Positions 54,370-62,586 of a DNA stretch of 64,000 nt are shown here, piece after piece. Position 1 is the first letter of the stretch. Each line of letters begins with the position of its first letter. Under the pieces are notes generated by a model. The model searched no databases. It worked only from the letters and a program-made list of their open reading frames with translations, and had not been told where the DNA came from. Both the position numbers and the translations under genes were made by a program. Origin of the DNA: Hypericibacter terrae (GTDB taxonomy: Bacteria; Pseudomonadota; Alphaproteobacteria; Dongiales; Dongiaceae); contig NZ_CP042906.1 of NCBI RefSeq assembly GCF_008728855.1, forward strand, positions 4,267,570 through 4,331,569, written 5' to 3'.

Positions 54370-54404
54370 ACGGGACCGACAGGAATCAATCCTGCCGGTC
54401 CCGT
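54370..54404 (+). terminator. Strong hairpin after small gene 1
   Basis: ACGGGACCGACAGGA pairs with TCCTGCCGGTCCCGT over 15 positions with one mismatch and a 5-base loop. No T-run follows, so it may be an mRNA-stabilising or weak termination hairpin rather than a standard intrinsic terminator. Confidence 0.6.
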
Positions 54405-54425
54405 GCGCGGACCGCATTTCGCCTG

Positions 54426-54480
54426 CCACATGACCTCGCCGTGAAATGGGAGACAGAAAGGCCGAATCGCCTTGAGCCTT
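54426..54480 (+). repeat. Leader repeat, copy 1 (before small gene 2)
   Basis: This stretch and 54803-54849 share CCACA, GTGAAATGGRAGACAG and TCGCCTTGAGCCTT in the same order, each about 75-130 bases before a small exported-protein gene. It is likely a duplicated promoter or leader, so the two genes are probably transcribed separately under the same control. Confidence 0.65.
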
Positions 54481-54554
54481 CGGTCCGGGTCGCCATCTCT
54501 CGGAAAGGGCCATCAACCCCGCCGGCATTCCGGCGACCAGAATTGAGGTCCATC

Positions 54555-54767
54555 ATGACCAAATCTTCGACGCTGCTTCCCGCTCTCGTCGTTCTCTTCG
54601 GCCTCGCAGGCGCAAGCCTCGCCATGGCGGACGATGCAAGCTCCACGAAGACGACGGCTTCGCAGTCCGTGAACAAGACCACGGACAAGTCCACCTCTCA
54701 GTCCAACTCCTGCGATACCGCGCCCATGTTCGAGCGGCCGGATTACTGCCACCCCCGCGGCGGCTGA
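54555..54767 (+). CDS. Small exported two-cysteine protein 2
   Basis: A 70-residue protein. The signal peptide STLLPALVVLFGLAGASLAMA resembles that of protein 1; the mature part is Ser/Thr/Lys-rich and ends SNSCDTAPMFERPDYCHPRGG, with two Cys ten residues apart. ATG 54555 follows GAGG at the same distance as in its neighbours. It is closest in its end motif (DYCHP) to protein 3 (QDCYPP). Function unknown. Confidence 0.72.
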   Translation: MTKSSTLLPALVVLFGLAGASLAMADDASSTKTTASQSVNKTTDKSTSQSNSCDTAPMFERPDYCHPRGG

Positions 54768-54802
54768 GCGTGACGGTACGGAACCGATCCCGCTCAACAT
54801 GG

Positions 54803-54849
54803 CCACACGGTGAAATGGAAGACAGGCAGGAGAGTTCGCCTTGAGCCTT
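54803..54849 (+). repeat. Leader repeat, copy 2 (before small gene 3)
   Basis: Second copy of the leader described at 54426-54480: CCACACGGTGAAATGGAAGA then TTCGCCTTGAGCCTT. It is a few bases shorter in the middle. Together with the GAGGTTYAT ribosome-site region it shows that gene and leader were duplicated as a unit. Confidence 0.65.
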
Positions 54850-54922
54850 TCCCTCCCCTGCCAATCTTCATGGAGGCGGGCAAGTCTCGCCGAAGCGCCG
54901 GTGGCAACAATCGAGGTTTATG

Positions 54923-55147
54923 ATGATTCGTGCATCAACGCTGATACCCGCCTTCCTGCTCAGTGCCGGGCTGGCGATGTCCGGCTATGCGATGGCCCAG
55001 CCGTCGAACGACGATGTCGCAACGCCGCTTCACGCGACGATCGCCCTCGCCGCCAACGACTGCGTCGGCAATAGCCAGCCCGACCCTCAGGATTGCTATC
55101 CGCCCAATCGCCAGGGGAAGCGGGAGTTCATCAGGCACTCCGCGTGA
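54923..55147 (+). CDS. Small exported two-cysteine protein 3
   Basis: The 74-residue protein starts like protein 1 (MIRASTL) and has a signal peptide IPAFLLSAGLAMSGYAMA. The mature part carries NDCVGNSQPDPQDCYPPNRQ, combining the CVGN of protein 1 with the CxP ending of protein 2, and a basic tail. ATG 54923 matches the start of protein 1; ATG 54920 is also possible. It is followed by a good intrinsic terminator. Function unknown. Confidence 0.72.
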   Translation: MIRASTLIPAFLLSAGLAMSGYAMAQPSNDDVATPLHATIALAANDCVGNSQPDPQDCYPPNRQGKREFIRHSA

Positions 55148-55216
55148 AAACGTGACCTGCTGAGAGAGCTTCCTCGGCGGGCGACGCCCGACGACCTCCG
55201 ATCCTTATGGTTAAGA

Positions 55217-55256
55217 ACGGGACTGCCCGGCACCCCACCGGCAGTCCCGTTTTTAT
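55217..55256 (+). terminator. Rho-independent terminator
   Basis: ACGGGACTGCC (55217-55227) pairs perfectly with GGCAGTCCCGT (55240-55250) and is followed by TTTTATT. It ends the transcript of the third small exported gene and separates it from the sigma-factor gene. Confidence 0.88.
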
Positions 55257-55526
55257 TGCTTTTCAGGCGCTTCACCTAAATAAGGCGAAATCTTGTCCGG
55301 AACGGCGCAGGGGTTGCGGCCCTGCCCCGTGAATAGGTTCAGATGCCGGTTGTTGGTAAGGAGAACCTCCTCGGTGGTCCCGGTTTCCTATTTTGTTCCG
55401 GCGATCGATTATCGGCCTTGCGGGTGAGCGCCTTTGTCCGCCCAATCGCGAGCCGCCGTCATCCCCTGGCGCGTCGAGTCTGTTCCAGACGCCGATGATG
55501 ACGGCCCTGCCACAACCGGAGAATCG
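55257..55526. other. Upstream region of the ECF sigma gene
   Basis: About 270 bases, with the terminator this makes a 379-base space without a gene. A TTG-started extension of the sigma frame begins at 55434 but its product (SAQSRAAVIPWRVESV) is not conserved-looking. I could not identify a convincing sigma-type promoter pair; an AT-richer patch TTTCCTATTTTGTTCC lies near 55383-55398. Confidence 0.4.
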
Positions 55527-56090
55527 ATGGACCCGGCCGAGGACGAAGAACTGATGCTGGCGAGCGGACGCGGCGATCGTGCCGCCTTCGCGAAGCTGGT
55601 CCGCAACCATCTGGGACGCTCGAACGCGATTGCCGTGCGCATGCTTGGCAGTGCGGCCGAGGCTGAAGAGGTGGTGCAGGAGGCCTTTCTGCGGGTCTGG
55701 CAGAAGGCGCCGACCTGGCGGAAGGACGGCGGTGCGCGCGTATCGACCTGGCTGGCGCGCGTGATCGTGAATCTCTGTATCGACCGGCGCCGGCGGGCAC
55801 GGTCCGTACCGTTGGAGGAAGTGCCCGAAATGGCCGATACCGCTCCCGGCGCCGATGACGTCCTGGCCTTGGAAGAGCGTCGCCAGCGCGTCGCGGCGGC
55901 GCTGGCTGAGTTGCCCGACCGGCAGCGCGCGGCGGTGGTGTTGAGTTACTACGAAGGACTGAGCAATGCCGAAGTGGCCGGCGCGCTGGAAATCAGCGTC
56001 GGCGCCGTGGAATCGCTGCTGGTGCGGGCGCGCCGCAGCCTAGCCGGGTTGCTTGCCGATCTGGCCCGGACGGAAGGAGTCGTGACATGA
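55527..56090 (+). CDS. ECF-type RNA polymerase sigma factor
   Basis: A 187-residue sigma factor with region 2 (AEEVVQEAFLRVWQKAPTW, ARVSTWLARVIVNLCIDRRR) and region 4 (LPDRQRAAVVLSYYEGLSNA, ISVGAVESLLVRARRSLAGL). ATG 55527 follows GGAG at 6 bases. It overlaps the next gene by ATGA, a likely anti-sigma partner, and a metal-sensor-like gene comes third. It probably directs stress or metal-response genes, perhaps including the three small exported genes just upstream. Confidence 0.93.
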   Translation: MDPAEDEELMLASGRGDRAAFAKLVRNHLGRSNAIAVRMLGSAAEAEEVVQEAFLRVWQKAPTWRKDGGARVSTWLARVIVNLCIDRRRRARSVPLEEVPEMADTAPGADDVLALEERRQRVAAALAELPDRQRAAVVLSYYEGLSNAEVAGALEISVGAVESLLVRARRSLAGLLADLARTEGVVT

Positions 56091-56518
56091 ATACAAAACG
56101 CCTCGAACAGATCCTTGCGGCCTATGGCGCCAAGTCGGAGCGCTGGCCGGAGGCGGAAAGGCCGGACGCGTTGGCGCTGCTGGCGCGCGACGCACAGGCG
56201 CAGCAATTGCTGCGCGATGCCCGCCGGCTCGACGGCCTGCTCGACAGCCTGCCGGTGTCGGAACCCACGCTCGACGCCTCGAGCCTGGCAGCGCGCTTGA
56301 GCGAACGCCCGCAGGAAACGGCCGGGGTTCGATCGCCGGCCGCGTCGCGCCCGCGCTGGCACATTCCCTTCATCATGCCGAACCTCATCGGTCTCGCCGC
56401 GGCGGCGGTCGCCGGATTCTGGATCGGTTGGACCAACCCCGGCACCGATAACACGCAGGTTGCGGAGCTCGTGCCCTATGTCGCCGACATGAACGGCGAG
56501 GAGAGTTTGCCATGGTAA
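56087..56518 (+). CDS. Putative anti-sigma factor (single-helix membrane protein)
   Basis: A 143-residue protein. The cytosolic part has the LEQILAAYGAKSERWPEAER pattern found in short proteins coded next to ECF sigma genes in alphaproteobacteria, then a membrane helix (LIGLAAAAVAGFWIGWT) and a short outer tail. It is overlapped by sigma at its start and by the sensor gene at its end. It probably holds the sigma factor at the membrane; the cytosolic domain is not a typical ZAS zinc domain. Confidence 0.72.
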   Translation: MNTKRLEQILAAYGAKSERWPEAERPDALALLARDAQAQQLLRDARRLDGLLDSLPVSEPTLDASSLAARLSERPQETAGVRSPAASRPRWHIPFIMPNLIGLAAAAVAGFWIGWTNPGTDNTQVAELVPYVADMNGEESLPW

Positions 56519-56955
56519 ATTTCCTGAAGCGCAACGCCAATTGGATCGCGGTCGCGTTGCTTGTCTCGCTCGGCGCCAACCTCTTTCTCGGCGGCATGAT
56601 AGCCGGCCGGATCCTGCATCGCGGCTTTGGCGGCCCCCGCATGGAAATGATGGGCGGCGCGGGCCAGGTGAACTGGATCGTGAAGCGCATCGCGGAGGAT
56701 CTGCCTCAGGCGCAGCAGGACGTGTTTCGCGACGCGATGAACGCACGCAAGGATCAGCTGGTCACCATGGGCAAGGAATTGCGCGACGCGCGCGAGGCGG
56801 TCAAGGCGGCGATCGAGACGAAGCCCTTCAACCGGGCGGCCTATGACAGCGCCGCGACCACGATGAGCCAGCGCCAGACCGCGTTCAGCGCCGAGCTTGC
56901 CGACGCGGTCGGCGACTCCATGGAGCTGGCCGCCGGAAAGCCGGCCGGGAACTAA
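56512..56955 (+). CDS. Periplasmic heavy-metal sensor/resistance-like protein
   Basis: The 147-residue protein has an N-terminal membrane anchor (WIAVALLVSLGANLFLGGMI) and a helical hairpin domain (LPQAQQDVFRDAMNARKDQL, then MGKELRDAREAVKAAIE) like the CnrX/Spy/Metal_resist proteins that sense or bind metals in the periplasm. The frame starts with ATG 56512 inside the end of the previous gene. In CnrYXH-type systems such a sensor, an anti-sigma and an ECF sigma work together; that model fits here. Confidence 0.8.
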   Translation: MVNFLKRNANWIAVALLVSLGANLFLGGMIAGRILHRGFGGPRMEMMGGAGQVNWIVKRIAEDLPQAQQDVFRDAMNARKDQLVTMGKELRDAREAVKAAIETKPFNRAAYDSAATTMSQRQTAFSAELADAVGDSMELAAGKPAGN

Positions 56956-57051
56956 CTTCCGGACCGGGGCCCGCGGGGACGCGGGCCCGTAAGGACGGAC
57001 TGATCGCAAATCGCAGGGTCGGCGCCCTTCCGGCGCCGCCCCGGCCGCTCC

Positions 57052-58464
57052 TCAGCGTGCCGTCAGGCGGCGGGGCTCGCTCTTGCCCTCGTCGATCACC
57101 ATCGGGAACCGGACCCGAACCAGCAAACCCGGCGCATTGTCGCCGAGCTCGAGCTCGGCGTTGTGGAGATGCGCGATCGCCTTGACCAGCGGCAGCCCCA
57201 GCCCGATGCCCGGCGTGGTCCGGCTCTCGTCGAGCCGCACGAAACGCTCGAGCACCCGCTCCCGGTCCTTCTCGGGAATGCCGGCGCCGCGGTCGGCGAC
57301 CACGATCTCGGGCTTGCCATCCACGCGGCTGACGCCGATATCGATCCGGCCGCCATCGGCGCCATATTTAATCGCGTTGTCGAGCAGATTGGCCAGCACC
57401 TGGAACAGCAGCTGCCGGTCGCCCTCGACCGTCGCCGGTTCCTCGACCGTCAGAGAGAGGCTCACGCCCCGCTCCTCGGCCACGGGCTCATAGAGCTCGA
57501 CCACGTCGCGCGCGAGCCCTCCCAGTTCCACCGGCTGGCGTTCGATGCGCGAGGCGCCGGCTTCGGCATCGGCGATCGCCAGCAGTGCCGAAAAGGTGCG
57601 CAGCAACTGGTCCGATTCGCCGATCGCCCGCTCGATCGCCTGCCGGCGTTCGTCCTCGGAGGCATCGGCCAGCGCCAGCTCGAGCCCGTTCTTGAGCCGC
57701 GACAAAGGCGTGCGCAGATCGTGCGCGATATTGTCGGTGACGGTGCGGATGCCGGCCAGAAGCCGCTGGATATCGTCCAGCATGGCATTGAGGTTCTGAG
57801 ACAGCCGGTCGAACTCGTCGCCGCTCCCCGACACCGCCATGCGATGCCCGACCTCGCCCGCCCGGATGCGATCGGTCGAGCGGTTGATCGCCTCGATACG
57901 GCCGAGGAAGTTGCGGCTGGCGATGAAGCCGACCGCGAGCCCGAGGCCGACGGTGACAACGATGCCCCAGAGGCTGGCATTGATCAGCGCCGACCGCAGC
58001 CGCGCCTCGGTGCTCATATCCTGCCCGACCAGCAGGTGATAATTGTCCGGCAGGAGCACATGGATGGCGCGCGCGCCCAGCACCTTACGCTGGCCCGCCA
58101 CGTTGCGTTCGATCGTGAAGTCCAGCCAGGGTCCCTCATGCTCCCCGGCCGGCGGCCAGTCGGTGAGATTGCCGGCGAGCGGCGTGAAGGTCGGGCCCGC
58201 CAACAGATAGATGCCGTCGCCGACGCGGTCCGGCCGCACCCGCTCGGCGATGACAAGGCTCAGGCCCCCCGGCCCGAACCGGCGGAACTGCTCAGCCAGC
58301 AGGTTGGCTTCGGCCAGAACCGTCTCGCGCCGTTCGCGCGCGAGCATGAACTCCATGGTCCAGAACGTCACCCCGGCCAGCGAGATCGCCGAAACGCTGA
58401 ACAGCGCCGCGTAGGTCAGCGCCAGCCGGAAGGTACTGGTGGCGAGGAACCTAGGAAGCGGCAC
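57052..58464 (-). CDS. Sensor histidine kinase
   Basis: A 470-residue membrane kinase with TM1 (about 11-33), a periplasmic domain of about 125 residues (VGDGIYLLAGPTFTPLAG), TM2 (about 160-182), HAMP, and HisKA with His248 (NIAHDLRTPLSRLKNGLE). The ATPase domain has NLLDNAIKYG, DRGAGIPEKDRERVLERF and GIGLGLPLVKAIAHL. It overlaps the response-regulator gene by 14 bases. Downstream of an HtrA gene, it probably senses envelope stress, though the stimulus is inferred. Confidence 0.94.
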   Translation of the reverse strand: MPLPRFLATSTFRLALTYAALFSVSAISLAGVTFWTMEFMLARERRETVLAEANLLAEQFRRFGPGGLSLVIAERVRPDRVGDGIYLLAGPTFTPLAGNLTDWPPAGEHEGPWLDFTIERNVAGQRKVLGARAIHVLLPDNYHLLVGQDMSTEARLRSALINASLWGIVVTVGLGLAVGFIASRNFLGRIEAINRSTDRIRAGEVGHRMAVSGSGDEFDRLSQNLNAMLDDIQRLLAGIRTVTDNIAHDLRTPLSRLKNGLELALADASEDERRQAIERAIGESDQLLRTFSALLAIADAEAGASRIERQPVELGGLARDVVELYEPVAEERGVSLSLTVEEPATVEGDRQLLFQVLANLLDNAIKYGADGGRIDIGVSRVDGKPEIVVADRGAGIPEKDRERVLERFVRLDESRTTPGIGLGLPLVKAIAHLHNAELELGDNAPGLLVRVRFPMVIDEGKSEPRRLTAR

Positions 58465-59128
58465 GCAGCGAATATCCCGCGCCTCGCACCGTGTGCAGCA
58501 GCGGCCGGTCGAACCCCTTGTCGATTTTCTGTCTCAAGCGACTCACATGCACATCGATGACGTTGGTCTGTGGGTCGAAATGATAGTCCCAGACGCTCTC
58601 GAGCAACATAGTGCGCGTGACCACCTGGTCGGCATGGCGCATCAGGCATTCCAGCAGCTTGAACTCGCGGGGCTGCAGGTCGATCTCCCGGCCGGCCCGT
58701 TTGACCGACCGCTTGAGAAGATCCATCTCCAGATCCGCCACCTTGAGCAGCGTTTCGGCCGTCGAGGCCTTGCGCCGCCGACCCAGCGCCTCGAGCCGGG
58801 CCAGAAGCTCGGAGAAGGCGAAGGGCTTGGTGAGGTAGTCGTCGCCGCCGGCCTTGAGGCCCTTGACCCGGTCATCGACCTTGTCGAGCGCGCTCAGGAT
58901 GAGAACCGGGGTTTCGACATCAGCCGCCCGCATCGCCTGTAGGACCGAAAGCCCATCGAGGCCGGGCAGCATGCGGTCGAGCACGACCGCGTCATAGTCC
59001 CCGCTGGTGGCCAGATAGAGACCGTCGCGTCCGGTGGCGGCGTGGTCCACCACATGCCCGCTTTCCGACAACGCTTTCGAGACATAGGCGGCAGCCGCCT
59101 GATCGTCCTCGACGAGGAGAATTCGCAT
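58451..59128 (-). CDS. OmpR/PhoB family response regulator
   Basis: The 225-residue regulator has a receiver domain starting MRILLVEDDQAAAAYVSKAL with phospho-acceptor Asp51 (VVLDRMLPGLDG) and Lys in DYLTKPFAFSELLA, then a winged-helix output domain (LQPREFKLLECLMRHADQVV, NVIDVHVSRLRQKID). ATG 59128 was chosen because an upstream in-frame extension (to 59320) is Pro/Ala-rich without domain character. It pairs with the overlapping kinase; the htrA gene 203 bases upstream is a likely target. Confidence 0.94.
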   Translation of the reverse strand: MRILLVEDDQAAAAYVSKALSESGHVVDHAATGRDGLYLATSGDYDAVVLDRMLPGLDGLSVLQAMRAADVETPVLILSALDKVDDRVKGLKAGGDDYLTKPFAFSELLARLEALGRRRKASTAETLLKVADLEMDLLKRSVKRAGREIDLQPREFKLLECLMRHADQVVTRTMLLESVWDYHFDPQTNVIDVHVSRLRQKIDKGFDRPLLHTVRGAGYSLRAAS

Positions 59129-59331
59129 GGTCAGCTGTGAGTCTATCAACCGGGCCAAGGCTCCGGAAGGGGTGGGATAAGGAGGGGTGGGAGCAGGCGC
59201 CGCCGGATCGGATGCCAGGGGCGCTTTCGTCTCGGAGACGGTGGAAACGCCACGGACCGGGGCGATATCGCCCCGGTCCGCAGTCTCCATCGGATCCGGC
59301 TTTGAGCCAGGAACCGTCATTTTGACCTCGT

Positions 59332-60834
59332 TTATGCGTCGGACAAGTCGAGTGCCAGGAACAGATCGTCCCCCTGGCGGCTGATCAGCATCAGAACCGA
59401 CTTCTTCTGGTCTTTGCGGGCCTGCTCGACGAGCCGGTCCACATCGGCTGGATTCTTGATGCTGCTGTCGGCAACCCGTTCGATGACATCGCCGGGCCGC
59501 AGCCCCTGCTCCGCCGCCTTGCCGTCCTGATCGACATCGGCGATCAGGGCACCATCAACCGAGTCGGGAATTTCGAACTGCGCGCGGACATCGTGGTCGA
59601 GAGCGACCAGACGAAGCCCGAGCAACTTCTCCGCGGCGCCCGGCGCCGTCTTGCTGTCCGTCGGGGCATCGGCCGCAGCCACCTTCGCCTCGGTCGGCAG
59701 ATGCCCGATCGTGACATCGACCGTCTGATGCTCGTGGTTGCGCAGGACTTCGACCTTGGCGGTGCTGTCGGCAGCGGCAGAAGCGACCAGACGCGGCAGA
59801 TCCCGCATCTTGTCGATTGCCTGGCCGTTGAAGCTCAGCACCACGTCGCCGGCCTGGAGCTTGCCATTGGCAGGCCCTTTGCTGTCGACGGCAGCCACCA
59901 GCGCGCCCTTGGGCTCATTGAGACCCATCGCCTGGGCAAGCTCCGGCGTCACTTCCTGGATGCGCACGCCGAGCCAGCCGCGCTCGACCTTGCCATGCTC
60001 CTTGAGCTCGGCAATAACCGGCTTGGCGAGGTTCGACGGGATCGCGAAGCCGATGCCGACGCTGCCGCCGTTCGGGGTGGCGATGGCGGCGTTGATGCCC
60101 ACCACCTGGCCGGCCATGTTGAAGGTCGGGCCGCCCGAGTTGCCCTGGTTGATCGACGCGTCGATCTGCAGGAAGTCGTCGAACGGACCCGAGCGGATGT
60201 CACGACCGCGCGCCGAGATGATGCCGGTCGTCACCGTGCCGCCGAGGCCGAACGGATTGCCGACCGCGAGGACCCAGTCGCCGACGCGGGTCTGATCGGA
60301 ATCGCCGAACGAGACATAGGGCAGCGGGGTTTTGCTCTCCACCTTGAGAAGCGCCAGATCGGTCTTCTCGTCGGTGCCGATCAGCTTCGCCTGGAGCTGC
60401 AGGCCGTCGGCGGTCGTCACTTTGATGTCCGTGGCGCCGTCGATCACATGATTGTTGGTGACGATGTAGCCGGAGGGATCGACGATGAAGCCGGAGCCCA
60501 GCGCCGTCGCCTTGTGCTTGCTGCCGTTATGGTCCTGCTCCTGCTGACCATTGCGGAAATGCTTGAAGAACTCCTCGAAAGGCGAGCCCGGGGGGAAATG
60601 GAAGGGCATCTCTTCCGGCATGCCGCCGCTGTTGTCCGTGACGTCCTCGACGGCCGCGATATTGACGACGGCGGGAGTCACCTTCGCGGCGAGATCGGCG
60701 AAGCTTGCCGGCGAATCGGCGCGGGCAACGCCGGATTGCAGCGCAAGCGCCGCAATGCCGGCCGCCAGCACTGCGTTCCGCAGCGCCGGCGCCGTCACGC
60801 GCGCTCGGACGAAGCGGATAAGGTTGGTAGACAT
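59332..60834 (-). CDS. Do/DegP-type periplasmic serine protease (HtrA family)
   Basis: A 500-residue protease with a signal peptide (AVLAAGIAALALQSGVARA), triad His129 (IVTNNHVIDG), Asp159 (EKTDLALLK) and Ser233 (INQGNSGGPTFNM), and two PDZ domains (ERGWLGVRIQEVTPELAQAM and VDGALIADVDQDGKAAEQGL). It degrades or refolds damaged periplasmic proteins. It is followed by the two-component pair, an arrangement often seen in alphaproteobacteria. A His-rich segment (KHFRNGQQEQDHNGSKHK) lies in the LA loop. Confidence 0.95.
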   Translation of the reverse strand: MSTNLIRFVRARVTAPALRNAVLAAGIAALALQSGVARADSPASFADLAAKVTPAVVNIAAVEDVTDNSGGMPEEMPFHFPPGSPFEEFFKHFRNGQQEQDHNGSKHKATALGSGFIVDPSGYIVTNNHVIDGATDIKVTTADGLQLQAKLIGTDEKTDLALLKVESKTPLPYVSFGDSDQTRVGDWVLAVGNPFGLGGTVTTGIISARGRDIRSGPFDDFLQIDASINQGNSGGPTFNMAGQVVGINAAIATPNGGSVGIGFAIPSNLAKPVIAELKEHGKVERGWLGVRIQEVTPELAQAMGLNEPKGALVAAVDSKGPANGKLQAGDVVLSFNGQAIDKMRDLPRLVASAAADSTAKVEVLRNHEHQTVDVTIGHLPTEAKVAAADAPTDSKTAPGAAEKLLGLRLVALDHDVRAQFEIPDSVDGALIADVDQDGKAAEQGLRPGDVIERVADSSIKNPADVDRLVEQARKDQKKSVLMLISRQGDDLFLALDLSDA

Positions 60835-61161
60835 CCTGGGGACCTCCTGTAGGGGATTGCCATCCGGGGCCGTTTGGCCATGGGGGGCGGATGGCGTTCC
60901 TCAACAGATAATCGGGTGCGCCTGACGGGCCGATTTCCCAGGGGTTAATTCTGGTTCATGATTCGAGCCCTAAAAACGGCTGATTTCCGCCATTATTTCA
61001 TGAACATCGACGATATCGGCCCCCGCAGTTAATGTTGGAAGCGGCAGTCGGGCTGCCGGGTCGGGTCCCGCGTACCGCGATCATCGACCTGCAACGCGGC
61101 CCGCGTTAATCTTTGACCGACTGGTCAGGCCCCTGACCGGGCCCCCATCTGACCGGAAGTC
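60835..61161. other. Divergent promoter region htrA / MFS
   Basis: A gene-free stretch of 327 bases between divergent genes. An AT-richer part (about 60951-61010, with CTAAAAACGGCTGATTTCCG and ATTATTTCATGAAC) probably holds the promoters. I see no clear operator or terminator. Confidence 0.5.
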
Positions 61162-62565
61162 ATGTCGGCAAAATCCTCTCCTTGGACGGTGCTGTTCCGC
61201 GACGGTCGCGGCATCTATGTCGTCGCGCTCAATCTCGGAATCGGCCTGCACGCGATCGACGTCTTCGTCATCTCGACGGTGATGCCCGCGGTCGTGCGCG
61301 ATCTGGGCGGCGTCGCCTTCTATGCCTGGGCCACCATGCTCTACATGATCGCGTCGATCATGGGCGCGGCCAGCGGCAACACGCTGCGGGCCGCGGTCGG
61401 CGCGCGCAACGGCTACACGCTGGCGGGCCTGATCTTCCTGGTCGGCACCATCGGCGCCGCGGCGGCGCCGTCGATGGCGACACTGCTCGGGGCGCGCTTC
61501 GTGCAGGGCCTTGGCGGCGGACTGATCGTCGCCCAATCGATGGGTTTGATCCGCGAGCTCTTCGACGAGAGCGTGCGCACGCGAGCGCTCGCCACCGTCT
61601 CCGGCGTCTGGGGCGTGGCCGCGTTGCTGGGCCCCTTGCTCGGCGGCCTGTTCGGCGAATTCGGCTGGTGGCGCGGCGCCTTCGTCGCGACCCTCCCGCT
61701 GATCGCCGTCTTCGTCATTCTCGCCTGGCGGATGCTGCCGCCTTCCGAACGGGCGCACACCGTGCCGCATTTGCCCTTCCGCCGCCTGCTGCTGCTCGGC
61801 GGCGGCGTGCTCGCCGTCGGCGTCGGCGGCACCACGGGATCCCTGCCGCTGGAGCTGGCGCTGCTGCTCGTCGCCTTCTTCATGGTCTATCTGACTTTCA
61901 AGCTCGATGCGGAAGCGGAGATCCCGCTGTTTCCCTCACGCGCGATTTCGCTCAATCACAGTGTCGGCATCGCCTTCGCGATGTTCTTCCTGATGTCGAT
62001 CACACACAGCGCGGCCGGCCTGTTCCTGCCGCTGGTGCTCCAGGTGGTGCATGGGGTGGGGCCCCTTGCCGCCGGCTACTTCACGGCGATTCTTGCCGTC
62101 AGCTGGACCATCGCCTCGGTGGGGACCGCCAGCTGGAAGGGCCGCGCCGAAGTCCTGGCGCTGGTCTGGGGACCCGCCTTTGCCGCCATGGCCCTCGCCG
62201 TGGTGGCGATCGGCCTGCCCTGGCTGCATCCGATTGCGATCGGCGCCTGCATGGCTGTCACGGGCCTGGGCATCGGCGCCTCGAGCCTGCATCTGACCGC
62301 GGCCACGATGGCGGGAGCGCTGACGGGCGAGGAAGCCCGCACCGCCTCGACCATTCCCACGGTGCGCATGCTGGGCATCGCCTTCGGTTCCGCCAGCGCC
62401 GGTCTGCTCGCCAATCTCGCGGGCCTGGCCAGCGGCATCACGCTCGCCAACGTCCAGGCGGCGGGCACGATCGTGATCGGCGCCGCCGCCGTCGCGGCGG
62501 CCCTGGTGTTCCTGCTGGCGCTGCGCCTCCTGGTGCAGCGGCGCGTCGCGGCGCTCGCTGAATAG
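61162..62565 (+). CDS. MFS transporter (DHA2-like)
   Basis: A 467-residue permease with about 14 helices by eye. Motif A-like and motif C-like segments occur in FVQGLGGGLIVAQSMGLIRE and VWGVAALLGPLLGGLFGEFG, as in the 14-helix drug/H+ antiporters. ATG 61162 follows GGAAGT. No regulator is next to it. Export of a drug or metabolite is inferred from family only. Confidence 0.88.
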   Translation: MSAKSSPWTVLFRDGRGIYVVALNLGIGLHAIDVFVISTVMPAVVRDLGGVAFYAWATMLYMIASIMGAASGNTLRAAVGARNGYTLAGLIFLVGTIGAAAAPSMATLLGARFVQGLGGGLIVAQSMGLIRELFDESVRTRALATVSGVWGVAALLGPLLGGLFGEFGWWRGAFVATLPLIAVFVILAWRMLPPSERAHTVPHLPFRRLLLLGGGVLAVGVGGTTGSLPLELALLLVAFFMVYLTFKLDAEAEIPLFPSRAISLNHSVGIAFAMFFLMSITHSAAGLFLPLVLQVVHGVGPLAAGYFTAILAVSWTIASVGTASWKGRAEVLALVWGPAFAAMALAVVAIGLPWLHPIAIGACMAVTGLGIGASSLHLTAATMAGALTGEEARTASTIPTVRMLGIAFGSASAGLLANLAGLASGITLANVQAAGTIVIGAAAVAAALVFLLALRLLVQRRVAALAE

Positions 62566-62586
62566 GCAGGAATGTAGGCGGTTGCG

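Noticed and set aside
54129-55147. Small exported proteins as bufferin/MNIO-type RiPP precursors
   Set aside because: They have only two Cys each and no DUF692 or DUF2063 gene is within the window, although the ECF sigma context is similar.
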